From Alphaproteobacteria bacterium (GTDB lineage Bacteria > Pseudomonadota > Alphaproteobacteria > Micavibrionales > Micavibrionaceae): a stretch of 57,092 bases of DNA. Numbering within the stretch: the stretch's first letter is position 1; each line of letters starts with the position of its first letter. The DNA is taken from the NCBI GenBank assembly GCA_030424975.1, contig JAUHVY010000001.1, positions 1 through 57,092 of the forward strand, written 5' to 3'. The notes under the pieces are model-generated. The model searched no databases, was not told the origin of the DNA, and saw only the letters and a list, made by a program, of their open reading frames with translations. The position numbers were made by a program, and so were the translations under genes. Shown piece by piece: positions 9,852-18,451 of this stretch.

Positions 9852-10352
9852 ATGAAACTTAATGATTTAAAACCACAGGAAGGTTCAAACAAGAACCGCA
9901 TTCGTGTCGGTCGTGGTATCGGTTCCGGTAAAGGTAAAACTTGTGGATCCGGTCAAAAAGGTCAGAAGTCACGTTCAGGTGTTGCGATTAAAGGTTTTGA
10001 AGGCGGTCAGATGCCTTTGTACCAACGTTTGCCTAAATTTGGTTTCAACAACAAGAAATTTACAAAGAATTTTGCAGAATTAACTTTGGTTCAGTTGCAA
10101 TATGCAATCGACGAGAAGAAAATTGATGCGAAAAAAGAAATCAACGAAGACACATTGGTTGAAGCTGGTGTTGTTCGTCGCAAACTTGACGGCGTTAAGG
10201 TTCTTGCAACTGGTGAGATCAGTGCAAAGGTTAACCTTAAGGTTTCAAAAGCAACAAAAGGCGCACAGGCTGCTATTGAAAAAGCAGGCGGTAAGATTGA
10301 ATTGATCGAGCGCGTAGTTGCCCCTGTTAAAAAACGCGGCGAAAAGAAGTAA
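9852..10352 (+). CDS. rplO: 50S ribosomal protein L15
   Basis: 166 aa. [41 protein letters not shown]-type glycine-rich N-terminus and [18 protein letters not shown] identify L15. In most bacteria secY follows directly. Here a strong terminator and two unrelated genes intervene, so rplO is the last gene of this transcript. Confidence 0.97.
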   Translation: MKLNDLKPQEGSNKNRIRVGRGIGSGKGKTCGSGQKGQKSRSGVAIKGFEGGQMPLYQRLPKFGFNNKKFTKNFAELTLVQLQYAIDEKKIDAKKEINEDTLVEAGVVRRKLDGVKVLATGEISAKVNLKVSKATKGAQAAIEKAGGKIELIERVVAPVKKRGEKK

Positions 10353-10374
10353 TAAAGCATTTTAGTTTGCTGAA

Positions 10375-10404
10375 AAAAGCCTCTGCGGGGAGCAGGGGCT
10401 TTTC
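10375..10404 (+). terminator. Intrinsic terminator after rplO
   Basis: AAAAGCCTCTGC (10375-10386) pairs with GCAGGGGCTTTT (10392-10403) through 12 positions with one G-U pair and a GGGGA loop, with U-rich sequence in and after the descending arm. It cleanly ends the spc block before secY. Confidence 0.88.
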
Positions 10405-10410
10405 TTTGTT

Positions 10411-10439
10411 TTGACATATATGGATAACGCAGGTAAAGT
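10411..10439 (+). promoter_or_regulatory. Sigma-70-type promoter for the HExxH pair
   Basis: TTGACA at 10411-10416 and TAAAGT at 10434-10439 are separated by 17 bp. The perfect -35 box lies 7 bp after the rplO terminator, giving the two secreted-protein genes a transcription unit separate from the ribosomal proteins. Confidence 0.7.
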
Positions 10440-10471
10440 GTTGCTGGTATTTGTTATTTTTGGGTTAAGCT

Positions 10472-11221
10472 ATGGGTTCTAAGTTCTCTAAGACACTTTT
10501 ATTTGTTTCATTTTCTTTTTTTCTTTCAGTTTTTCTGATTTCACTTGCTCCTCCTGCTGAAGCGGCGTTGCAACGCTGTCCTCGTCACGAGGTAAAAACT
10601 TTCCTGAAATCAAAAAAGATGAAAACACGTTATAAACGGGCATCTATTCGCGACATTAACGGTTATTTGAATACGCATAGTGTTTTGGCATATGTGTATA
10701 ACCCATTGGATGTTCAGGCTTTTTATGACTTTAGCCTAAAAGATATCGGAAATAACCGTGCTTGCGTAATGTTGGATCGCGTCTTAATTCATTATATTTC
10801 GCGTCCGGAAATTGTTATGCCGAGCGATTTTCCTAAGAAGAGCTGTGAATTTCAAATTATTTTGAAGCATGAGAAGCGTCACTTAAAAGTGCATTATGAT
10901 TATTATGAGCGTAGTGTCCCGGAATATAAACGTTTTTTAGGACGTGTAGCGCGACGTGTGCCAATATCTGTGCCGGTATCGAGTGAAGAAGAAGCGGCAG
11001 AAATGCAAAGAATTATAGAAAACTATTATTCTTCAAAACTGAGTGAGCATATCGGAGAATCTCTGATGGATATGGATCGTATGCAAAAGAAAATTGATAG
11101 CCCGCAGGAATACATTCATACCGGTCGTAAGCTGGATCGCTGTAAGCAAATGGAAGAGCGCGAAGCTAAACAAAATAAAAGCGTTTTCCATGAGCACTCT
11201 AAGAATAAAGTCGAAGAATAA
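10472..11221 (+). CDS. Secreted protein with HExxH motif (putative metalloprotease), first of a pair
   Basis: 249 aa. A clear signal peptide (basic n-region, hydrophobic residues ~8-26, then PPAEAA) predicts export. HEKRH at residues 133-137 fits the zinc-binding HExxH motif, inside CEFQIILKHEKRHLKVH. A highly charged, helical C-terminal part follows. The next gene shares the pattern C-E-[FY]-x-x-[IV]-L-x-H-E-x-x-H-[LV]-K and a similar ending (ID[ST]P[QE]EY ... RC), so the two are paralogues. I do not recognise the exact family; secreted Zn-protease families such as DUF922 share this motif style. A third metal ligand is not obvious, so catalysis is unproven. Its position between rplO and secY is unusual. 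Confidence 0.85.
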   Translation: MGSKFSKTLLFVSFSFFLSVFLISLAPPAEAALQRCPRHEVKTFLKSKKMKTRYKRASIRDINGYLNTHSVLAYVYNPLDVQAFYDFSLKDIGNNRACVMLDRVLIHYISRPEIVMPSDFPKKSCEFQIILKHEKRHLKVHYDYYERSVPEYKRFLGRVARRVPISVPVSSEEEAAEMQRIIENYYSSKLSEHIGESLMDMDRMQKKIDSPQEYIHTGRKLDRCKQMEEREAKQNKSVFHEHSKNKVEE

Positions 11222-11897
11222 AACTGGAAAAAAGGCTGTTTTTTACAGCCTTTTTTGCTTGTTTGCTATGCCTGACGCTTATGCGGGGGGGCTATGCGAC
11301 GCACAGCGCCCGTCTACATCCGTTACTTATGAAATTGAAAAAACCCGATACGAAAAAAGTGTTAGTTTTCGTACGCTCACTATGATGCATAGTAATGGCA
11401 AACAACGAGTCCTGGGGACGGCTGGCGGAAATGTCGGCTCCTCATTCAATTTAAAATTTGAAATGGAACCTGTGAAGGGAAGCCAAGATTTATTTTGTTT
11501 ACAGTTAAAGGATATTGATGCTGTTTTTTATGCGAAGCCTGTGATCCATATAGCCAGTGAGTTCAGGCTTGGTACATGTGAATATAACCGTGTCTTAGCC
11601 CATGAAAACAAACATGTGAAAACGTTAAAACGTGAGCATAAGCGGGCAATGCCTTCTTTTTCAAAGCATATGCGTTTAATTAAACGGATATTACCGGATT
11701 TGGAGCCTGTTACGATGCGTTCTATGCCCGAGCAGCAAAAAATATATGGTGATATAGTGAAGGATCACATTAATAGCTTTGTTGAAGCGTTGAGCGCTGA
11801 CGTTGCTAAGGAGCAAGCTAAGATTGATACCCCTGAGGAATATGCCAAAGTTTGGAAACGCTGTGAAAAATGGGAAGAGCGTATGGCCAATGACTAG
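11190..11897 (+). CDS. Secreted protein with HExxH motif (putative metalloprotease), second of a pair
   Basis: The start is set at the ATG giving MSTLRIKSKNKTGKK followed by hydrophobic AVFYSLFCLFAM and PDAYA-GG, a good signal peptide; further upstream starts lie deep inside the previous gene. The 235-aa product overlaps the preceding gene by 32 bp, implying translational coupling. HENKH at residues 138-142 (CEYNRVLAHENKHVK) is the HExxH motif, and the end (IDTPEEYAKVWKRCEKWEER) mirrors the first protein. An intrinsic terminator is embedded in its signal-peptide codons (11228-11256), so full expression probably depends on ribosomes or RNA polymerase passing that hairpin. Confidence 0.82.
   Translation: MSTLRIKSKNKTGKKAVFYSLFCLFAMPDAYAGGLCDAQRPSTSVTYEIEKTRYEKSVSFRTLTMMHSNGKQRVLGTAGGNVGSSFNLKFEMEPVKGSQDLFCLQLKDIDAVFYAKPVIHIASEFRLGTCEYNRVLAHENKHVKTLKREHKRAMPSFSKHMRLIKRILPDLEPVTMRSMPEQQKIYGDIVKDHINSFVEALSADVAKEQAKIDTPEEYAKVWKRCEKWEERMAND
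11228..11256 (+). terminator. Intrinsic terminator inside the coding region of the second HExxH gene
   Basis: AAAAAAGGCTGT (11228-11239) pairs perfectly with ACAGCCTTTTTT (11245-11256) over 12 bp with a T5 loop and a T6 run. It begins 7 bp after the first HExxH gene's stop codon but lies within the signal-peptide codons of the second. It may attenuate expression of the second gene unless translation from 11190 disrupts it. Confidence 0.82.
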
Positions 11898-12039
11898 TTT
11901 CATTATATTTGAACATATTCTTTCAACAGAAGGTTGATTTATTTTCATTTCAGGGTTCTTGGGGCTTGTTTATGAACAGAGATTTCTTTATTAATCTTTG
12001 ATCAAGTAAAAATAAGTTTATTGTATAAGGATTTCGGAT

Positions 12040-13383
12040 ATGGCATCTGCCGTTGAACAACTTGCCAGAAACGCTAACTTCTCTGCTCTGGCAAAAGCAA
12101 CAGAATTAAAGAAGCGCATTTATTTTGTATTGGGTGCGTTGCTTGTCTATCGTCTGGGAACGTATGTTCCAATCCCCGGTATTGATCCGGAAGTATGGGC
12201 CGGTATTTTTAAGCAAAAGGGCGGCGGAATTCTTGATATGTTCAATATGTTCTCTGGTGGTGCGCTATCGCGTATGACCATCTTTTCATTGAACATCATG
12301 CCTTATATTTCTGCTTCGATTATTATGCAGCTTGCGACCGCGATGTCTAAACAGCTCGAAGAGCTGAAGAAAGAGGGCGAAGTCGGGCGTATGAAGATCA
12401 ATCAGTATACGCGTTATTTGACGGTGATCCTTGCAACTGTTCAGGCTTATGGTCTTGCGGTTGGTTTAGAAAGCATGAACGGGCCGAGTGGTCCTGCTGT
12501 CCCTGATCCGGGAATGTTCTTCCGTCTATCGACCATTATCACGATTGTTGGTGGTACGATGTTCTTGATGTGGTTGGGTGAGCAGATCACCAGTCGCGGT
12601 GTTGGTAACGGTGTATCCTTGATTATTTTTGCCGGTATCGTTGCCGAATTACCACGTGCGGTCGGCTCTACGCTTGAGCTAACACGTCAAGGGCAGTTCA
12701 GCGGTGCGGAATTGCTTATGCTTGTTACAATGGTGATCGGTGTTATTGCGTTGATCGTTTTCGTAGAACGTGCGCAGCGTCGTGTTGTTGTGCAATATCC
12801 GAAACGTCAGGTCGGGAATAAGATGTCGCAGGCACAAACGAACCATATCCCGCTGAAACTGAATACTGCGGGTGTGATACCGCCGATCTTTGCATCGTCT
12901 TTGTTGCTTCTGCCTTTAACTGTGATTGGCTTTGTCGGTGCAGGTGGAGGAGATTTCTGGGCAGATGTGACTCGTTATTTGCAGCATGGCCAACCTGTGT
13001 ACATGATCTTGTATGGTTTGCTTGTTGTATTTTTCTGTTTCTTTTATACTGCGATTGTGTTTAATCCCGAGGAAAATGCAGAAACTTTGCGTAAGTATGG
13101 CGGCTTTATTCCGGGGATCCGTCCGGGCAAAAATACCGCAGATTACCTTGATTATGTGCTAACGCGCATTAGTACGATCGGAGCACTTTATTTGGTGTTT
13201 ATTTGTTTGTTGCCTGAATTTTTGATTGCGAAATATCAAATGCCTTTCTACTTTGGTGGTACAAGTTTGTTGATTGTCGTGAGCGTGACAATGGATACGG
13301 TGGCGCAAATACATTCACATTTAATTGCGCATCAATATGAAGGTTTGATGAAAAAGACTAAACTACGTGGTCGACGTCGATAG
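12040..13383 (+). CDS. secY: Protein translocase subunit SecY
   Basis: 447 aa with ten predicted membrane segments. Characteristic stretches include the early LLVYRLGTYVPIPGID, IMPYISASIIMQL, NGVSLIIFAGIV, and the cytosolic FNPEENAETLRKYGGFIPGIRPGK loop. SecY is the channel of the SecYEG translocon. It follows a 142-bp spacer after the HExxH pair and is 12 bp before adk. A short weak inverted repeat (TCAAC/GTTGA, 11923-11937) is the only terminator-like element upstream, so secY may be read from the promoter at 10411 as well as from an unseen local promoter. Confidence 0.97.
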   Translation: MASAVEQLARNANFSALAKATELKKRIYFVLGALLVYRLGTYVPIPGIDPEVWAGIFKQKGGGILDMFNMFSGGALSRMTIFSLNIMPYISASIIMQLATAMSKQLEELKKEGEVGRMKINQYTRYLTVILATVQAYGLAVGLESMNGPSGPAVPDPGMFFRLSTIITIVGGTMFLMWLGEQITSRGVGNGVSLIIFAGIVAELPRAVGSTLELTRQGQFSGAELLMLVTMVIGVIALIVFVERAQRRVVVQYPKRQVGNKMSQAQTNHIPLKLNTAGVIPPIFASSLLLLPLTVIGFVGAGGGDFWADVTRYLQHGQPVYMILYGLLVVFFCFFYTAIVFNPEENAETLRKYGGFIPGIRPGKNTADYLDYVLTRISTIGALYLVFICLLPEFLIAKYQMPFYFGGTSLLIVVSVTMDTVAQIHSHLIAHQYEGLMKKTKLRGRRR

Positions 13384-13395
13384 GAGATTTTACCC

Positions 13396-13965
13396 ATGAA
13401 TATTATTATGTTTGGACCGCCGGGAGCAGGTAAGGGCACGCAGGCGGAGCGCATTCAAAAGATGCATAAAATTAAACAGCTCTCTACCGGAGACATGCTT
13501 CGTGCAGAAGTGGCGAGCGAGAGCTCACTTGGTAAGACGCTGAAGGCGATTATGGATGCAGGGGAGCTTGTATCAGATGAAATCATTATCGAATTGATCG
13601 GCAACTGCATTAGTGAGCCTGAGTGTGAGCGTGGCTTCATTCTTGATGGTTTCCCACGTACAGTTCCACAGGCGAAGGCGTTGGATGAAATGCTAACGCA
13701 TATGGCGCGTAAGATTGACCATGTGATCGTGCTTGAAGTTGATAACGGCATTTTGATTGACCGTATTCAGCAGCGTGCGGCACAAACAGGCGGCGCGCGT
13801 AGCGACGATAACGCCGAGGTTCTGAAAAACCGTCTTGAGGTGTACGAAGCGCAAACCGCGCCACTATTGCCATATTATGAAGACAAAGACGTTTTACGCC
13901 GGGTTGATGGTATGCAATCTATCGAAGAGGTCAGCACTGAGATCGAGAAAATTCTCGGCCTGTAG
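13396..13965 (+). CDS. adk: Adenylate kinase (short form)
   Basis: 189 aa. The P-loop GPPGAGKGT lies at residues 7-15, followed by [10 protein letters not shown] and the [13 protein letters not shown] motif. The LID region ([23 protein letters not shown]) is short and lacks the zinc-binding cysteines of long bacterial forms, as in many alphaproteobacteria. It interconverts ATP+AMP and 2 ADP in the cytosol. Co-transcribed with secY and ended by a terminator at 13987. Confidence 0.97.
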   Translation: MNIIMFGPPGAGKGTQAERIQKMHKIKQLSTGDMLRAEVASESSLGKTLKAIMDAGELVSDEIIIELIGNCISEPECERGFILDGFPRTVPQAKALDEMLTHMARKIDHVIVLEVDNGILIDRIQQRAAQTGGARSDDNAEVLKNRLEVYEAQTAPLLPYYEDKDVLRRVDGMQSIEEVSTEIEKILGL

Positions 13966-13986
13966 TTAACGGCTTTGTAAACACTG

Positions 13987-14013
13987 AAAATGGCGGTTTT
14001 GGCCGCCTTTTTT
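13987..14013 (+). terminator. Intrinsic terminator after adk
   Basis: GGCGG (13992-13996) and CCGCC (14003-14007) enclose TTTTGG and are followed by six T; flanking A and T runs can extend the stem. It separates secY-adk from the rpsM transcript. Confidence 0.82.
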
Positions 14014-14041
14014 ATTATTTCCTTTAATTATAATAATTTTG

Positions 14042-14069
14042 TTGACGTATGCGCATGAATACATATAAT
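14042..14069 (+). promoter_or_regulatory. Sigma-70-type promoter for rpsM-rpsK-rpoA-rplQ
   Basis: TTGACG at 14042-14047 and a perfect TATAAT at 14064-14069 are separated by 16 bp. It lies just after the adk terminator and would give a leader of about 145 nt before rpsM. Confidence 0.78.
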
Positions 14070-14175
14070 GCGCGCATTCTCTAGCATTGTAGGGTTTTTC
14101 CGTCATGCCTGAGATTTGTTTACAAACTGGCGCAACGCAAGCGTAATGAGCGGAGTTGTCTACGGTTTGGCAGAG

Positions 14176-14195
14176 GTTTTCGACGGTTCGAAAAC
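14176..14195 (+). promoter_or_regulatory. Hairpin in the rpsM leader
   Basis: GTTTTCGA-CGGT-TCGAAAAC is a perfect 8-bp hairpin (10 bp counting flanking A-U and G-U pairs), ending about 26 nt before the rpsM ATG. Alpha operons are often autoregulated by a ribosomal protein binding the leader (S4 in E. coli); whether this element does so is inference. Confidence 0.45.
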
Positions 14196-14221
14196 TTTGG
14201 AAAATAACTGAAAGGAAAACA

Positions 14222-14593
14222 ATGGCACGTATTGCTGGGGTTAACGTACCCGATAATAAACGTATCCCGATTTCCCTGACTTATGTTCATGGTATCGGTC
14301 GCACTACAGCTTTCAAAATCTGTGAAAAGCTGGGTATTGATGTTCAAATGCGCATGGGCCAGGCCGATGAAGATACATTGAACAGAATCCGTACAGAAAT
14401 CGATGAAGGTGGTTACAAAATCGAAGGTGACTTGCGTCGTGAAGTTTCTATGAACATCAAACGTTTGATGGACATGAAATGTTATCGCGGTCTTCGTCAC
14501 AGAAGTGGCCTTCCTGTTCGTGGACAGAACACACGTGTTAACGCACGTACGCGTAAAGGTCCTGCGAAACCGATCGCCGGTAAGAAGAAGTAA
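14222..14593 (+). CDS. rpsM: 30S ribosomal protein S13
   Basis: The start is the ATG giving [26 protein letters not shown], the universal S13 N-terminus, with GAAAGGAAAAC upstream; an in-frame ATG 66 bp earlier would add an unconserved leader. 123 aa, normal. The C-terminal [25 protein letters not shown] contacts tRNA in the 30S head. Confidence 0.98.
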   Translation: MARIAGVNVPDNKRIPISLTYVHGIGRTTAFKICEKLGIDVQMRMGQADEDTLNRIRTEIDEGGYKIEGDLRREVSMNIKRLMDMKCYRGLRHRSGLPVRGQNTRVNARTRKGPAKPIAGKKK

Positions 14594-14607
14594 GGAGGGC
14601 ATAAATT

Positions 14608-14991
14608 ATGGCTAAGCCAAGAGCAAAGAAAAAAGAGAAAAAGAATATCGTATCCGGTATTGCACATGTGAATTCCACATTTAACAATACATTGGTAACG
14701 ATTTCTGATGACCAAGGTAACGTAGTTTCATGGTCTTCTTCAGGTATGATGGGCTTCAAAGGCTCTCGTAAATCAACACCATATGCGTCACAGGTCGCTG
14801 CAGAAGATGCAGGTCGTAAGGCGCAGGAACACGGCATGAAAGAACTTAATGTTCTTGTTAAGGGGCCGGGTTCAGGTCGTGAATCTGCATTGCGTGCATT
14901 GCAGTCTATCGGATTTACAATTAAGTCAATCAAAGACATCACACCTATTCCACACAATGGTTGTCGTCCACCAAAGCGTCGCCGTGTGTAA
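14608..14991 (+). CDS. rpsK: 30S ribosomal protein S11
   Basis: 127 aa. [30 protein letters not shown] and the final [16 protein letters not shown] are the S11 signature. S11 lines the mRNA exit region of the platform. It starts 14 bp after rpsM with GGAGGGC as ribosome-binding site. A 103-bp spacer follows before rpoA, containing a small CCGG-based hairpin near 15060-15075. Confidence 0.98.
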   Translation: MAKPRAKKKEKKNIVSGIAHVNSTFNNTLVTISDDQGNVVSWSSSGMMGFKGSRKSTPYASQVAAEDAGRKAQEHGMKELNVLVKGPGSGRESALRALQSIGFTIKSIKDITPIPHNGCRPPKRRRV

Positions 14992-15094
14992 TTAATTGCC
15001 GCAGGGCATCCCGCAATGGTGCAGGGTGCCTCGCACAATATCAAAAAGTAACAAGAGGCCGGTTAAGAGCCGGATGAAGTGAAAAGGAAATATT

Positions 15095-16111
15095 ATGATA
15101 CAAAAAAACTGGCAAGAGCTGATTAAACCTCAAAAACTAGAAGTAGCTGATACCGGTCGTGTGAACGTTGGTAAAGTTGTTGCAGAACCATTAGAGCGTG
15201 GTTTTGGTCTGACACTTGGTAACGCACTACGTCGTATTTTGCTTTCATCATTGCAAGGTGCAGCTGTTACTGCTGTTCAAATCGATGGTGTTTTGCACGA
15301 GTTCTCTTCTGTTGAAGGTGTGCGCGAAGATGTAACAGACATCATTTTGAACCTGAAGGCTTTGGCTGTGCGTATGCACGCAGAAGGCCCGAAGAAAATG
15401 CGTTTGTTTGCAGAGGGGCCTTGTGAAGTGACCGCTGCACAAATCGAAGCCGGTGCTGATATCGAAATCATGAACCCTGATCTGATCATTTGTACATTGG
15501 ACAAGGGCGCGAAATTGAACATGGAAATGACAGTGGACACTGGTAACGGTTACCGTCCGGCTGCGCAAAACCGTCCGGAAGACTGCCCGGTTGGTATGAT
15601 TCCTATCGATTCTGTTTTCTCACCTGTACGTAAAGTAACTTACGAAGTTACAGACACACGTGTTGGTCAGATCACTGACTATGACAAATTGACAATGTCT
15701 ATCGAAACAAACGGTGTGATCTCTCCTGAAGATGCTGTGGCTTATGCTGCACGTATTATGCAGGATCAGTTGCAAGTGTTTGTTAACTTCGAAGAGCCGA
15801 AGGAAGAGAGTGACAAAGAAGAAGAGCAAGAATTGCCATTCAACAAAAATCTTCTTAAGAAGGTTGAAGAGCTTGAGCTTTCTGTTCGTTCTGCAAACTG
15901 CTTGAAAAACGACAATATCGTTTACATTGGCGATCTTGTACAAAAGAGCGAGAGCGATATGCTTCGTACACCGAACTTCGGTCGTAAGTCTTTGAACGAG
16001 ATCAAGGAAGTGCTTCAGACTATGGGCTTGTATCTTGGTATGCAAGTTGAAGGATGGCCGCCTGAGAACATCGAAGATCTTGCACGTAAGCTTGATGATC
16101 AGCAGTTCTAA
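15095..16111 (+). CDS. rpoA: DNA-directed RNA polymerase subunit alpha
   Basis: 338 aa. The N-terminal dimerisation domain holds [31 protein letters not shown]. The C-terminal domain (about residues 255-330) holds [26 protein letters not shown] and [12 protein letters not shown], the region that contacts activators and UP elements. A charged linker rich in Glu separates the domains. Typical alphaproteobacterial length. Confidence 0.98.
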   Translation: MIQKNWQELIKPQKLEVADTGRVNVGKVVAEPLERGFGLTLGNALRRILLSSLQGAAVTAVQIDGVLHEFSSVEGVREDVTDIILNLKALAVRMHAEGPKKMRLFAEGPCEVTAAQIEAGADIEIMNPDLIICTLDKGAKLNMEMTVDTGNGYRPAAQNRPEDCPVGMIPIDSVFSPVRKVTYEVTDTRVGQITDYDKLTMSIETNGVISPEDAVAYAARIMQDQLQVFVNFEEPKEESDKEEEQELPFNKNLLKKVEELELSVRSANCLKNDNIVYIGDLVQKSESDMLRTPNFGRKSLNEIKEVLQTMGLYLGMQVEGWPPENIEDLARKLDDQQF

Positions 16112-16312
16112 TCTGCGGATTGTATAAGGATTACCGAAGTCCGTGATTGGTTTGCGGGCTTTGGCTTTAAAAAGGGCAATGGGTGCCCGTATCATGAGCC
16201 GCACAGCATTAAGCGCCAGTAGCCCATGATTTAGACCATGGTTTTCTTGATATGATTTAAGAAGCCGCAACGCCGTAAATGGCATGATCGAAAGATCGGA
16301 AAGGATATACCA

Positions 16313-16774
16313 ATGAGACATGGTATGAAACATCGTAAACTAAACAGAACTTCCAGCCACCGTAAGGCGATGCTGGCAAATATGGCTGCTTCTTTGGTGA
16401 AGCACGAGCAAATCAAAACAACATTGCCAAAAGCGAAGGAACTTCGCCCATATGTTGAGAAATTGATTACTTTGGGTAAGCAGGCTGCTGCGAATCCTGA
16501 AACTGCTGTTGCAAAACGTCGTCAGGCGATTGCGAAAATGCGTGACGAAGCACAAGTAAAGAAAATCTTTGATGTGCTTGCAGAGCGTTATGAGGATCGT
16601 CCGGGCGGTTATGTTCGCGTTCTTAAGGCGGGTTTCCGTTATGGTGACGCGGCGCCGATGGCAATCATTGAACTTGTTGATCGTGATGTAACTGCAAAAG
16701 GTCAAGATTCCGGCCCGGTACAGTATGATGATGAATATGCAGATGACGCAGAGCAGGTTGCTGTTGCGGGTTAA
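16313..16774 (+). CDS. rplQ: 50S ribosomal protein L17
   Basis: 153 aa. [46 protein letters not shown]-type N-terminus is invariant in L17; an acidic tail of about 30 residues extends beyond the ~120-aa core. The 201-bp spacer from rpoA is unusually long and contains two potential hairpins (16174-16188 and 16191-16230). GGAAAGGATATACC precedes the ATG. Confidence 0.97.
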   Translation: MRHGMKHRKLNRTSSHRKAMLANMAASLVKHEQIKTTLPKAKELRPYVEKLITLGKQAAANPETAVAKRRQAIAKMRDEAQVKKIFDVLAERYEDRPGGYVRVLKAGFRYGDAAPMAIIELVDRDVTAKGQDSGPVQYDDEYADDAEQVAVAG

Positions 16775-16796
16775 TTGCGACCATCGTAGGAATTTC

Positions 16797-16827
16797 AAAA
16801 GCTCCGTTTTTAAAACGGGGCTTTTTT
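16797..16827 (+). terminator. Intrinsic terminator after rplQ
   Basis: AAAAGCTCCGTTTT (16797-16810) pairs with AAAACGGGGCTTTT (16812-16825), with one G-U pair and T continuing to 16827. It ends the ribosomal superoperon. Confidence 0.85.
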
Positions 16828-16866
16828 AATGTGCCATGAATGCGACGGTGTCACCAATATTTCGCG

Positions 16867-17187
16867 TTAAACCCGATTGTTTTTCGTCACTATTTTGGAT
16901 GGCATAATGCCAATTATGATTGTGATAACCATGCCAATGTAAGGTATAAATATGAGAGGGGAGAGCCACCCCGAAGCGCTGATATCTCTTAATCTTTTTA
17001 TGTGTAAAATTAAAACAGGCCAAGCACACAGTATCAGTATTAAATACAGATAAGCAGGTGCGATAGGGGCGATCGAGGTTTCTATCTGGGCATATATAAC
17101 GCCTAAGAAAAAGAATGGGAGGCAGGCTAGCCAAAACGTTTTTCTGTTACATGTTCCTGCGGTGTTGAAATATAATTTTTTTATCAT
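16867..17187 (-). CDS. DUF805 family small membrane protein
   Basis: 106 aa with about three hydrophobic segments. The pattern of an N-terminal R/K-x-FW segment (NRKTFWLACLPFF), the central HIKRLRDISASGW and the following PLIFIPYIGMVITIIIG matches DUF805 inner-membrane proteins, whose function is unknown. It converges on the rplQ terminator. Nothing nearby suggests a specific role. Confidence 0.82.
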   Translation of the reverse strand: MIKKLYFNTAGTCNRKTFWLACLPFFFLGVIYAQIETSIAPIAPAYLYLILILCAWPVLILHIKRLRDISASGWLSPLIFIPYIGMVITIIIGIMPSKIVTKNNRV

Positions 17188-17347
17188 CTAATCTATAGGT
17201 AAAATATGATTGCCGTACTTATATGCTAGCAATCGGCCTCAACATTATCAATCATTGAGCGCGTTGCTGGCTAATGATGGAGTGCTATGCTATCATCTCA
17301 GGGTGTCGAAATTTTTGACGTTTTTTGTTTATTATTCGAACTCAATT

Positions 17348-18451
17348 ATGCTTAAAAAAATTCCGTTCATACGATGCGATGATGTGGTTTCAGGTGAAGT
17401 TTCATCTTTGACGTCCTGTCGGTTTGTGGCGGCATTATATGTTGCGGTTTTTCATTTGTATGATTTTTCTGTTCTGTCAAAGGTTAAGGAAAACCACTTT
17501 CTGAGTAATGGCAATCTTGCCGTGGATTTCTTTTTTATACTCAGCGGTTTTATTTTGGCTTTTAATTATTCTGCTGCGTTCAGGGAAAAACGTTTTGATT
17601 ATCGCGCATTTGTAATAAAGCGCATTGCGCGCATTTATCCCGTTCATTTCATTACGCTTTTGTTAATTATTCCATTGTTGATTTTGGCAAATATGCAGCA
17701 TGATGTTGCAAAAACGGATCTGCCTGCTGACGAATTACTTTATAATTTGCTTTTGGTTCATGCATGGTGGGGACGCGATGTGCTTTCGTATAATGTGCCG
17801 TCATGGTCAATTAGTGCGGAATTTTTTGTTTATCTTTTGTTTCCTTTTTTTATTTATGTAGCGGGGTGCATGAAACCGATTTTCTCGGTGATAGCATGGG
17901 GCAGTATTTTTGTTTTCTTTTACATTTTCATGATATTGAATGGCTTTAGCATCGATCTGTTTTCTCCGGCTTTTGCATTATGTCGTGTAACTATGAATTT
18001 TGGTCTGGGCGTAGCTGTATATTTTTTCATCTCTCAATATAAATTTACCGGCGACGTTAAACGAGCGTTACTGATTTGTTGTATACTTATGGCATGCGCG
18101 TTGAGTACCAAGGGCGCAGAATTGGCCTTACCGATGATTTATAGCTTCTTTATTCTTCTTTTATATGACGCATATCGATCCGGTGAGCGTGTGTTTATCG
18201 ATGGACCAATATGGCAGTATCTGGGGCGCATATCCTATAGTTTTTATATGGTCCACTTTTTGGTATTGGTTGGCGTTGCCGGTATATTCGTGCCGCAACT
18301 CCTCATGGCAAATGAAGCGGAGTTTTCTACTTTTTGGGTAGTTTTAAATTTATGCGGTATTTTAGCCTTGTTTTTTCCTGCAGCGATGGCGGCATATCAT
18401 TTTATTGAGGTGCCCGCACGAAAATATATCGTACGTAAAATGATTAAATAG
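17348..18451 (+). CDS. Membrane acyltransferase, family 3 (OafA-like)
   Basis: 367 aa, multi-spanning (about ten segments). The family hallmark is present: SLTSCRFVAALYVAVFHLYDF with the conserved Arg and His, AVDFFFILSGFILA, and RAFVIKRIARIYPVHF. Such proteins O-acylate cell-surface sugars. The ATG at 17348 puts the motif about 20 residues from the N-terminus, as usual; an in-frame TTG at 17210 would add 46 unconserved residues. No good Shine-Dalgarno is visible, so the exact start is uncertain. It ends overlapping the convergent panC stop by 8 bp. Confidence 0.85.
   Translation: MLKKIPFIRCDDVVSGEVSSLTSCRFVAALYVAVFHLYDFSVLSKVKENHFLSNGNLAVDFFFILSGFILAFNYSAAFREKRFDYRAFVIKRIARIYPVHFITLLLIIPLLILANMQHDVAKTDLPADELLYNLLLVHAWWGRDVLSYNVPSWSISAEFFVYLLFPFFIYVAGCMKPIFSVIAWGSIFVFFYIFMILNGFSIDLFSPAFALCRVTMNFGLGVAVYFFISQYKFTGDVKRALLICCILMACALSTKGAELALPMIYSFFILLLYDAYRSGERVFIDGPIWQYLGRISYSFYMVHFLVLVGVAGIFVPQLLMANEAEFSTFWVVLNLCGILALFFPAAMAAYHFIEVPARKYIVRKMIK

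Noticed and set aside
11998-12027. Promoter for secY (TTGATC-N17-TTGTAT)
   Set aside because: A start from it would fall at the Shine-Dalgarno just before the ATG, leaving almost no leader, so it is unlikely to be used.
15620-16333. 237-codon minus-strand frame over rpoA and the rpoA-rplQ gap
   Set aside because: Antisense of rpoA; no ribosome-binding site or domain.
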